Positions 15,109-21,908 of a stretch of 22,986 bases of DNA are shown in pieces. The notes below the pieces were generated by a model. That model was not told the origin of the DNA and searched no databases. It saw nothing but the letters and a program-made list of their open reading frames with translations. How positions within the stretch are numbered: position 1 is the stretch's first letter; each line of letters opens with the position of its first letter. The translations under genes and the position numbers were made by a program. The DNA is from Kiritimatiellia bacterium (lineage in GTDB: Bacteria > Verrucomicrobiota > Kiritimatiellia > RFP12 > UBA1067), in assembly GCA_017405115.1 (NCBI GenBank), contig JAFRBA010000031.1, forward strand, positions 1-22,986. Direction: 5' to 3'.

Positions 15109-16692
15109 ATGAGGCCGATAGCGACAGACACGAACGACTTTCCTAAACTGAGGGGGAATGGATGTATCTACGTTGACAAGACGGAGTTCGTCCACCGCAT
15201 GGTGAGCGATGTCGGCACGAATCTCTTCTTCATCTCGCGCCCGAGGAGGTTCGGAAAGTCGCTGACGCTGTCCGTTATTAAGGCACTCTTCTCCGCCCGG
15301 CGCGAATTGTTTGAGGGCCTGTACATCGACAAGACGGATTGGAAGTGGGAGAAGTATCCCATAATCCACTTCGAGTTCAACGACGTCACGACGACGAGTA
15401 TTGCTGACTTCGAGACGTCGTTCGCCATCCACGTGCAGGGGCGTCTTGAGAAGGCCGGCTTCTCATACGATAAGTCACTCCCGCCGCCGGAGAACTTCGG
15501 CAACGCCATCGAGTCGCTCTCCGCCGCAAACGGCGGGAAGGGCGTCGTCATTCTTATCGACGAATACGACGCGCCGGTGGGGCACTCGCTCGGGAACCTC
15601 GACATGGCGGAGGCGATTCGCGACAGGATGTCCGCGCTGTACTCGCGCATGAAGAACCGCACCGGCGACATACGCTTCCTGCTGATGACGGGCATATCAA
15701 AGTTCACGCGCCTCTCCGTGTTCTCGGCCCTGAGCAACCTCGTTGACGTGACGCAGGACGAGGCGTACGCGACGATGTTCGGATACACGGAGGACGAACT
15801 GGAGGCCAACTTCGAGGAGCATCTTCGCGCGCACGCCGAGAAGATGAGCATGCCCTACGACAAGTACCGCGAGGCGATGAAGAAGTGGTACAACGGCTTC
15901 CGCTTCTCGACGGAGGTGGAGACCACGGTTTACAACCCTGTTTCCGTTGCGCTGACGCTGTTCAAGAAGGAGTCTGGCTTCAAGGCGACGTGGGCGACGA
16001 CGGGGCGTCCATCGATGCTGATGAACTACCTGAAGCGCGAGGACATGCTTGCCGTCAACCCGGAGAGGATGCGCGGCGTCTCGCAGGCGGAGTTCGACGT
16101 CGCCGAGCTCCGCAACCTCCGCCCTGTTGCAATGCTGTTCCAGTCTGGATATCTTACGATCAAGGACTATGCGCCGCTGACCGGATTGTACACGCTTGGC
16201 GTTCCAGATGAGGAGGTCCGCCGCGACCTTTCAACGCTTATGACGGGCGTTGCGGCCGACAAGGACATGCAGTGGGCGGCGGCTCTCGGCGGCCGCCTCA
16301 TTGCCGAATGCTGGGATTAATTCTTCGATGGCCTCAAGTCGCTTTACGCCGGAATGGCCTATGGCTCCACGGAACGGCGCGTACACGAGAACTCCTACGG
16401 CAGATGCCTTTCGTTTCTGCTCGCGAGCCAGGGATTTGACTTTACGATGGAGGCGGTGCAGTCGAACGGGCGCGCCGATGTCATCGCAAGACATCCGGCG
16501 ATAGTCTGCATCTTCGAGCTGAAGGTGGATGAGCCGGTTGACGCGGCGTTCAGGCAGATTGAAGAGAAGGGCTATGCCGAGCCGTTCAAGGCAGAGACCC
16601 GTCCTGTATGGATAATCGGTCTTTCCTTCGACTCCAAGACGCGGCACCTCGTGGACTTCGCCGTCGAGCGCGTCCCTGTCCGGAACGGGTGA
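15109..16692 (+). pseudogene. AAA-ATPase/PD-(D/E)XK nuclease (DUF1703-type) interrupted by an in-frame stop
   Basis: The frame encodes 403 residues, stops at TAA 16318-16320, then continues open in the same frame to 16692 (527 codons in all). Part one is an AAA ATPase: YVDKTEFV, Walker A RPRRFGKS (K50), Walker B VVILIDEYDAP (D151-E152), TGISKFTRLSVFS, KKWYNGFRFS. Part two, beginning FFDGLKSLYAGMAYGS, holds the PD-(D/E)XK nuclease (D457, E470-L-K472). The full family protein is of about this total length, so one nonsense mutation separates ATPase from nuclease. These proteins are common multi-copy genes in anaerobes, and their role (mobile, defence or regulatory) is not settled. There are no other frameshifts, so the lesion is recent or an assembly error. 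The truncated ATPase may still be made. Confidence 0.85.
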
Positions 16693-16768
16693 AATGCGGT
16701 ATGCTCGGCTGCTACGAGTGCTACTTTCCGTTGGGCTTGATGCTGATGCTCAAGTAAGGACCAGACAC

Positions 16769-18178
16769 ATGGTGGTGAACCGCAGAGAATTCCTCAACGC
16801 GGCGTCGCTTGCGGCGATTGCAGGCGCGGCGGGCGGATGTGCGACGGAAGGGGGATCGGGCGCGACGGCGCGCGTCCCTCCCGTTGCGCCGTGGCTGGAG
16901 GCGGACGTCGTGGTTGCGGGCGGCGGACCGGCTGGCGTGTGCGCGGCGGTCAGCGCCGCGCGTCTGGGCGTGAAGACCATTCTTGCCGAGCGGTTCGGCT
17001 GCCTCGGCGGCAACTTGACGCTCGGTCACGTCTCGCCCATTCTCGGAAAGGTGTGTCCGGGAACGATGGCGGACGAAGTGCGCCGCCTTCTCAACGCGAA
17101 CCACCTCGACGCGCAGAAGGTGATGACGCGCAACGGCCCGGAGGAGCACATCGACCATGAGGAGGCGAAGGGCATCCTTGCGAAGCTCTGCGCGGAGGCC
17201 GGTGTGACGGTGCTTCTCTGTGCGCCCGTCGTTGACGCGCAGATGGACGGACGGCGTGTGGTCGGCCTGACGGTCGACACGCCAAAGGGACTGCGGTCGA
17301 TCCGTGCTAAGGTCGTGGTGGATGCGACAGGCGACGGACGGGTGGCGGTTGCGGCGGGTGCCGAGGTCAAGATCGGGCGCGAGTCGGACGGCGCCACGCA
17401 GCCTTCGACCCTTGAGTTCGTGGTGGACGGCGTCGACGAGTCGTGCGCAATCACGGCCTGGGGTGGCACCGATCCGGTGAAACTTCCGTCGGGAGAGGAA
17501 TACCGCGCCCTGTGCAAGCGGATGAATGCCGCCGGCGAACTGCCGAAGAACGTGACGATCGTGCGCCTTCACCGCACGTTCTATCCAGGAGAACGCAGCG
17601 TGAACGCCACGCAGATCAACGGCATCGATCCGCTCGACCCGGTCGCCCTTGGCAAGGCCGAAGCAGAGCTGCGCTGGCAGATCGATCAGTGCGTCGCCTT
17701 CCTCCGCAAGCATGTGCCTGGGTTTGGGAAATGCCGCGTCAAGTCGAGCGCCGGCACGCTCGGCGTCCGCGAGACACGCCGCGTCATGGGCGACGCGATG
17801 GTCGTGGACGACGACCTGCACGATGGCCGTCACTATCTGGACGCCATAGTGCACAATGCCTGGTTCCTGATCGACATCCACAATCCGAAGGGCGGCGGCC
17901 AGGCGGAAGGCCATTCGCATCCGGCGAAGCCCTACGATATCCGCTACGGCGCGTTTCTGCCGAAGGGCATCGACGGACTGCTCACCGCAGGACGCTGCAT
18001 TTCCGGGACTCATCGCGCCCATGCGAGTTACCGTGTCATGACGCCGTGCATGGCAATGGGCGAAGCCGTTGGGGTGGCTGCCGCGCTTGCCGTGCGGCGC
18101 AACGCCGTGCCGCGAGACGTGCCAGCGGACGGAATACGCAAGGTGTTGATGGAGCGAGGCGTACAACTGGCGACATGA
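16769..18178 (+). CDS. Tat-type lipoprotein FAD-dependent oxidoreductase (PF12831-like)
   Basis: 469 aa. Leader NRREFLNAAS (R5/R6) with lipobox AGGC (Cys24). The FAD-binding motif is VVAGGGPAGVCAAV (G51-G56), followed by the family signature ERFGCLGGNLTLGHV. Further motifs: VVDATGDGRVAVAAGAE, GVRETRRVMGD, and C-terminal LLTAGRCISGTHRAHASYRVM with GEAVGVAAALAV. All landmarks of the fold are there. Tat export fits a protein that must load FAD in the cytoplasm. The electron acceptor and substrate are unknown; oxidation of a sugar or cyclitol is a guess. The ATG at 16769 is preferred over upstream starts because TAAGGA precedes it by 8 nt. The stop is followed within 29 nt by the GDPD lipoprotein gene. 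Confidence 0.88.
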   Translation: MVVNRREFLNAASLAAIAGAAGGCATEGGSGATARVPPVAPWLEADVVVAGGGPAGVCAAVSAARLGVKTILAERFGCLGGNLTLGHVSPILGKVCPGTMADEVRRLLNANHLDAQKVMTRNGPEEHIDHEEAKGILAKLCAEAGVTVLLCAPVVDAQMDGRRVVGLTVDTPKGLRSIRAKVVVDATGDGRVAVAAGAEVKIGRESDGATQPSTLEFVVDGVDESCAITAWGGTDPVKLPSGEEYRALCKRMNAAGELPKNVTIVRLHRTFYPGERSVNATQINGIDPLDPVALGKAEAELRWQIDQCVAFLRKHVPGFGKCRVKSSAGTLGVRETRRVMGDAMVVDDDLHDGRHYLDAIVHNAWFLIDIHNPKGGGQAEGHSHPAKPYDIRYGAFLPKGIDGLLTAGRCISGTHRAHASYRVMTPCMAMGEAVGVAAALAVRRNAVPRDVPADGIRKVLMERGVQLAT

Positions 18179-18207
18179 CGGGTTTTGGCGTGAATAGAGG
18201 CAATGCC

Positions 18208-19089
18208 ATGAACAAGGCGGCTACGGGGGTGGATAGAAGGGCTTTTATCGCGCTTGCGGCGGCGGGTTTCGCCGGATGCGCGATGGGGAATGGGAACCGG
18301 GGAACGGGGAATGGGGAACGGGGAAGGCGTTCGTTTCCAGATCGGCTTGAGGAGCGGGCGAAGGCGGGCAAGCCGTTCTTCATCGCCCACCGAGGTTGCC
18401 AGTCGCTTGCGCCGGAGAACACAGTCGCGTCGTTCGTCTGCGCAGCACGGCTCGGGCTGGACGCGATAGAGACGGACGTCAGGTTTTCGTCCGACGGCGC
18501 GCTCGTGTGCGTGCACGACGACAACCTGAAGCGGATGTTCGGCGACGAGCGCGCGGTCGCGTCCGTGCGGCTAGACGAGCTGCGGAGTCTTGTTCCGGCA
18601 AAGGATGCGAAGGGCAAGGTCAAGGGGCTCAAGTCGTGGCCGAAGGAAGCGCTGCGCATTCCGACGTTCGCCGAATATCTCGACGTCTGCGAACAGTACG
18701 ACAAGGTGCCGTTCATCGAGACGAAGGGCGATGTCGCGGTCGTCAAGCCCGTCCTTGACGAGGTGCGGCGGCGCGGACTCGGCAAGGTCGCGGTGCTGTC
18801 GTCCATCCCGTTCGAGCACATCCGTGAGGCGCGGCGGCTCGACAAGGAGATATTCGTCCACCACATTTTCAGCGAACCGGAGATTCTCGACGAGCTGGCG
18901 GCGATGGGGAACGCCGGGCTTTCGTACAACTACAAGGATCCTGAGGCCGCGCCGGAGGGGCTGGTAGGGCGCGTCCACGCTAAGGGCGTGAAGATGTGCC
19001 TGAGGGCCGGCGACACGCCCGATGCCGTCGCTAAGATGATGGCTATGGGGCTCGACTACATCCCCACGAACGTGACCGTGCCGCTGTAG
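18208..19089 (+). CDS. Tat-type lipoprotein glycerophosphodiester phosphodiesterase-like
   Basis: 293 aa. Leader DRRAFIALAAAG (R10/R11), lipobox FAGC (Cys24). GDPD motifs: AHRG (H61, R62), PENT (E70, N71), IETDVRFSSDGALVCVHD (E88, D90, H103), then PFIETKGD. All catalytic and calcium-binding positions are present. It should hydrolyse glycerophosphodiesters or similar phosphodiesters outside the cytoplasm. An earlier ATG at 18175 overlaps the previous stop (ATGA), but the ATG at 18208 has AGAGG 7 nt upstream and starts directly at the leader. The linker just after the lipid-carrying Cys is encoded by a 42-bp G-rich heptamer array (18283-18324). Probably co-transcribed with the FAD oxidoreductase. 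Confidence 0.88.
   Translation: MNKAATGVDRRAFIALAAAGFAGCAMGNGNRGTGNGERGRRSFPDRLEERAKAGKPFFIAHRGCQSLAPENTVASFVCAARLGLDAIETDVRFSSDGALVCVHDDNLKRMFGDERAVASVRLDELRSLVPAKDAKGKVKGLKSWPKEALRIPTFAEYLDVCEQYDKVPFIETKGDVAVVKPVLDEVRRRGLGKVAVLSSIPFEHIREARRLDKEIFVHHIFSEPEILDELAAMGNAGLSYNYKDPEAAPEGLVGRVHAKGVKMCLRAGDTPDAVAKMMAMGLDYIPTNVTVPL
18283..18324 (+). repeat. 42-bp G-rich heptamer array inside the GDPD gene
   Basis: Six heptads of the form A(T/C)GGGGA, with one imperfect pair (ATGGGAACCGGGGA). It encodes MGNGNRGTGNGERG, residues 26-39, immediately after the lipidated Cys. A sister array in the PfkB gene (22719-22760) has the same length and encodes 12 of the same 14 residues. Runs of four Gs on the plus strand could form G-quadruplexes. 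Confidence 0.85.
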
Positions 19090-19105
19090 CGGCTTGGCAG
19101 TAACC

Positions 19106-19135
19106 TTGACTGTGGTCGCACTTATGTGTTATACT
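19106..19135 (+). promoter_or_regulatory. Promoter of the second VapBC-like operon
   Basis: TTGACT (19106-19111), 18-bp spacer, TATACT (19130-19135) with TGT upstream (extended -10). A short leader with AAGGAG lies before the ATG at 19160. Confidence 0.75.
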
Positions 19136-19159
19136 GTTTGCACGTAAGGAGAGATAGCC

Positions 19160-19393
19160 ATGAGCATAACATTGTCAGCCCCGCCTTCCGTGGTGCAGGA
19201 TGTGCGCGTCTATGCAGAGAGGCATTCGACGTCGCTCAATGCCATTATCCGAGCGCATCTTGAGAAAATAGCCGCAATCGAGCGGAGATCCAGGCAAAAG
19301 GGCGCGAACAAGTTGCGTGACTTCTTCATGTCTGAAGAGGATTGGTTTGACAGCGATGTCAAATTCGACCGTGAACTTGCCAACGAAAGGTAG
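19160..19393 (+). CDS. RHH-type antitoxin, VapB-like
   Basis: 77 aa. The N-terminus (MSITLSAPPSVVQDVRVYAE, then TSLNAIIRAHLEKIA) is a ribbon-helix-helix fold of the DUF6364/VapB kind. The acidic tail (SEEDWFDSDVKFDRELANE) would bind the toxin. AAGGAG ends about 9 nt before the ATG. The toxin gene begins 3 nt after the stop codon. It has its own promoter with typical autoregulated TA layout. It is not an obvious copy of the antitoxin at 13140: the sequences share only the fold pattern, so the two modules probably arrived separately. Confidence 0.8.
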   Translation: MSITLSAPPSVVQDVRVYAERHSTSLNAIIRAHLEKIAAIERRSRQKGANKLRDFFMSEEDWFDSDVKFDRELANER

Positions 19394-19396
19394 CGC

Positions 19397-19807
19397 ATGG
19401 TATTCATCGACACCAATGTCTGGGTATATGCGCTTAGTGCGCAGGATCATAAAAAGAAGAAGATCGCCGTTGACTTGATTGCAAAGTCATATCGTGACGA
19501 CGTCATATGCGTCAGCTCCCAGGTGTTAAAGGAGTTTGCCAATTTCGCCTTCAAGAAGACAAAGAAGTCGGCGGTGGAAATAAAAGCCATGCTCTCGAAG
19601 ATCGGTTCCTACACGTTTGTAGCAGAAACAAAAGAACTTGTTGCCGATGGTGTGGCCGGCAAGGAGGCTTGGCAGGTCGGATTCTATGATGCACTCATGA
19701 TTGCAGCCGCAAACAAGGCGGGCTGCTCAACGATTTTCACGGAAGATCTGAATAACGGGCAGAGATACGACAAAGTAACAGCAGCAAACCCTTTTGGCAA
19801 TGACTAG
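19397..19807 (+). CDS. PIN-domain toxin, VapC-like
   Basis: 136 aa. PIN residues are in their usual places: FIDTNVWVYAL (D5, N7), QVLKEF (E46), FYDALMIAAA (D98), and FTEDLNNG (D117). It should be a magnesium-dependent RNase neutralised by the 19160 antitoxin, intact by length. This is the classical VapC layout, different from the PIN_3 type toxin at 13400. Its stop codon lies at the start of a CTAACGA-type heptad array (19804-19886), so the 3' boundary of the module coincides with repeat DNA. Confidence 0.87.
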   Translation: MVFIDTNVWVYALSAQDHKKKKIAVDLIAKSYRDDVICVSSQVLKEFANFAFKKTKKSAVEIKAMLSKIGSYTFVAETKELVADGVAGKEAWQVGFYDALMIAAANKAGCSTIFTEDLNNGQRYDKVTAANPFGND

Positions 19808-19886
19808 ACTAGCGACTAATGACCCTCCTTCGCCAAGGCTACGGAGGGCAAGCTAACAACTAACGACTAACCACTAACGATTAAAG
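19804..19886. repeat. CTAACGA heptad array split by a 30-bp hairpin element
   Basis: Left part: CTAGA, CTAGCGA, CTAATGA (19804-19822). Right part: CTAACAA, CTAACGA, CTAACCA, CTAACGA (19853-19880), all in 7-bp steps, then TTAAAG running into the next ATG. Between them, 19823-19852 holds CCCTCC...GGAGGG (6-bp stem) with an inner CCTTCGCCAAGG. It looks like a small hairpin unit inserted in a heptad array. The array begins at the toxin stop codon and fills nearly the whole intergenic gap. It contains no recognisable ribosome binding site for the next gene. Confidence 0.7.
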
Positions 19887-21890
19887 ATGGATTTCAACAG
19901 AAGAAATTTTCTGAAAGGCATCTCCCTCACGGCGTTCGCGGGGGCGGCGGGCAAGGGGCTGCCCGCCCTACCGGGGTCGGCGGGCGGCGGTTTCATCGAA
20001 ACCGCCCTACCGGATGAGGGCACGACGCTTGCCCTGCCGGAAATGGCTAAAGGACGCCTCAAGCCAGGCAAGCTCCAGGAGGTCGGGCACGAGGTTGACC
20101 TCTGCGTCGTCGGTGGCGGGATAGGCGGCATGCTGACCGCAATCTCCGCGGCGCGTCGCGGCGCGAAGGTGGCGCTGATGCAGGATAGGCCCGTTCTCGG
20201 CGGCAACGCGTCCAGCGAGATAAAGATGTGGATCTGCGGCGCAGGGACTCGCGTGAGGAACCTTCAGGAGACGGGCATAATGGAGGAAATCGCCCTCGAC
20301 AACATGCACCGCAACCCGTCCCGCAACTGGTCCATCTGGGACGCGCTCCTCTACGAGAAGGTGCGCTTCGAGCCGAACATCGACCTCATCCTCAACTGCG
20401 CGTGCTGCGAGGCGAAGATGGACGGGGCGCGGATAGAGTCCGTGACCGGCTTCCAGCTCACGACCTACCAGCGCCATACGGTCAAGGCGAAGATCTTTGC
20501 CGACTGCTCGGGCGACTCGATACTCGCTCCGCTCACGGGCGCGGCGTACCGCGTTGGACGCGAGGCGAAGAGCGAGTTCGGCGAGGAGTTCGGCATCGAG
20601 AAGGCCGACCGCCGGACGATGGGCTCGAGCCTGCTCATCCAGGCGCGCGAGACCGACCACAAGGTCGAGTTCACTCCGCCGGACTGGGCGTACGACTTTC
20701 CCGACGACGAAGCGCTCAACCACAAGCCGCACGAGTGCCTCTTGAAGCCGCACACCAACTTCTACTGGATCGAGCTCGGCGGCGAGGCGAACACCATCGC
20801 CGACGCCGAGAAGCTGCGCGACGAGCTTCTGAAGATCGCGTTCGGAGTGTGGGACCACATGAAGAACCACGGCGAGCACGGTGCGGACAACTGGGAGCTG
20901 GAGTGGATAGGCTTCCTGCCCGGCAAGCGCGAGAGCCGCCGCTACGTGGGCGACTACACGCTCACGCAGGAGGACGTCGAGAAGGGCGGCAAGCGCTTCG
21001 AGGACACTGTCGCGTACGGCGGCTGGCAGATCGACAACCACCTGCCGGGCGGATTCTGGATGAAGTCGAAGGGCGGGGCGCACCTGCAGAAGCGTCGCCT
21101 TACGGAGCCCTACGCGATTCCGTACCGCGCGCTCTACTCGCGCGACGTCGAGAACCTGATGTTCGCCGGCCGCAACCTCTCCGCCACGCACGCCGCGTTC
21201 GCGTCCGCCCGCGTCATGGGCACGATTGGCCTCATGGGGCAGGCCGTCGGCACGGCCGCCGCGCTGGCTGTCGAGAAGGGCGTCATGCCGCGCGGCGTCT
21301 ACGCCGACAAGGCGCTCCTGAAGGAACTGCAGAACCGCCTCATGGACGACGACTGCTTCCTACCGCACCTGAAGCGCGAGGTCTCGCCGCTCGCCAAGGC
21401 CGCTACGCTCACGGCGGACTACGGAGACGCGAGCGACATCCTTAACGGAATCGACCGCCGCATCTGGGGCAAGGACAACGGCTACTGGGGCAAGACGAAC
21501 CAGGCGGTGACATACACCTTCGACAGGCCCACGTTCGTCAACGGGTTCAGGCTCGTCGTCGACAGCGACCTCGACCGCGAGAACTTTGACGGACACCCCG
21601 ACCTATTCACGATTCCGATGCCGATGTTCCGGGGCCTTGGCTACAACAACACTTCGTTCACCTTCCCGCGTACCGTGCTGAAGCACTTCCGCGTGGAGGT
21701 GAAGGGCGTGGACGGCGAATGGACGACTGCGTTCGAGACGAAGGAGAACCACCAGCGCTTCGTGCGCGGCAAGATCGGCCGCGAGTGCCTGGGCATCCGC
21801 CTTATGCCGCTTTCGACGTGGGGCAGCGAGCTCAAGGAAAACACGTACGGCAGCGCGACGGCCCACATCTTCGCCTTCGAGCCGGTGTAA
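19887..21890 (+). CDS. Tat-exported FAD-dependent oxidoreductase with C-terminal discoidin-like domain
   Basis: 667 aa. Leader FNRRNFLKGIS (R5/R6), no lipobox, so periplasmic or secreted. The FAD motif VVGGGIGGMLTA begins near residue 76, followed by PVLGGNASSEIKMWICG, the hallmark of the large PF12831 subgroup. Later come FADCSGDSILAPLTGA, ESRRYVGDYTLTQEDV, and NLMFAGRNLSATHAAFASARVM. From about residue 535 (TYTFDRPTFVNGFRLVVDSD to the end) a beta-sandwich like F5/8-type carbohydrate-binding domains follows. This suggests a substrate attached to a glycan. The hinge between leader and FAD domain is encoded by a repeat pair (19961-20013). No Shine-Dalgarno is visible, and a repeat array sits directly upstream. 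The kinase gene follows after 18 nt. Confidence 0.85.
   Translation: MDFNRRNFLKGISLTAFAGAAGKGLPALPGSAGGGFIETALPDEGTTLALPEMAKGRLKPGKLQEVGHEVDLCVVGGGIGGMLTAISAARRGAKVALMQDRPVLGGNASSEIKMWICGAGTRVRNLQETGIMEEIALDNMHRNPSRNWSIWDALLYEKVRFEPNIDLILNCACCEAKMDGARIESVTGFQLTTYQRHTVKAKIFADCSGDSILAPLTGAAYRVGREAKSEFGEEFGIEKADRRTMGSSLLIQARETDHKVEFTPPDWAYDFPDDEALNHKPHECLLKPHTNFYWIELGGEANTIADAEKLRDELLKIAFGVWDHMKNHGEHGADNWELEWIGFLPGKRESRRYVGDYTLTQEDVEKGGKRFEDTVAYGGWQIDNHLPGGFWMKSKGGAHLQKRRLTEPYAIPYRALYSRDVENLMFAGRNLSATHAAFASARVMGTIGLMGQAVGTAAALAVEKGVMPRGVYADKALLKELQNRLMDDDCFLPHLKREVSPLAKAATLTADYGDASDILNGIDRRIWGKDNGYWGKTNQAVTYTFDRPTFVNGFRLVVDSDLDRENFDGHPDLFTIPMPMFRGLGYNNTSFTFPRTVLKHFRVEVKGVDGEWTTAFETKENHQRFVRGKIGRECLGIRLMPLSTWGSELKENTYGSATAHIFAFEPV
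19961..20013 (+). repeat. Two hairpins sharing CCGCCCTACCGG inside the FAD oxidoreductase gene
   Basis: Hairpin 1: GCCCGCC, 11-nt loop, GGCGGGC (19961-19985). Hairpin 2: GGCGGTTTC, ATC loop, GAAACCGCC (19986-20006), a perfect 9-bp stem. CCGCCCTACCGG occurs at 19963-19974 and 20002-20013, 39 bp (13 codons) apart. The DNA is in frame and encodes the linker LPALPGS...TALPDEG between the Tat leader and the mature domain. Confidence 0.65.
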
Positions 21891-21908
21891 TTCTTTCTGG
21901 GGGTGACA

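Noticed and set aside
16318..16320. Programmed readthrough or recoding at the TAA of the ATPase gene
   Set aside because: No stem-loop or known readthrough context is seen downstream. A simple nonsense mutation is more economical.
16721..18166. Long open minus-strand frame (481 codons) opposite the FAD oxidoreductase gene
   Set aside because: It is His/Arg-rich with no family motifs, and is the expected antisense shadow of a GC-rich gene whose own plus-strand motifs are complete.
19081..19092. CCGCTGTAGCGG hairpin at the GDPD stop codon as a terminator
   Set aside because: Only a 5-bp stem with a 2-nt loop and no T-run. It overlaps the stop codon.
20007..21191. Long minus-strand frame (394 codons) opposite the second FAD oxidoreductase
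   Set aside because: Arg/Val/Leu-rich shadow without recognisable domains or ribosome binding site.
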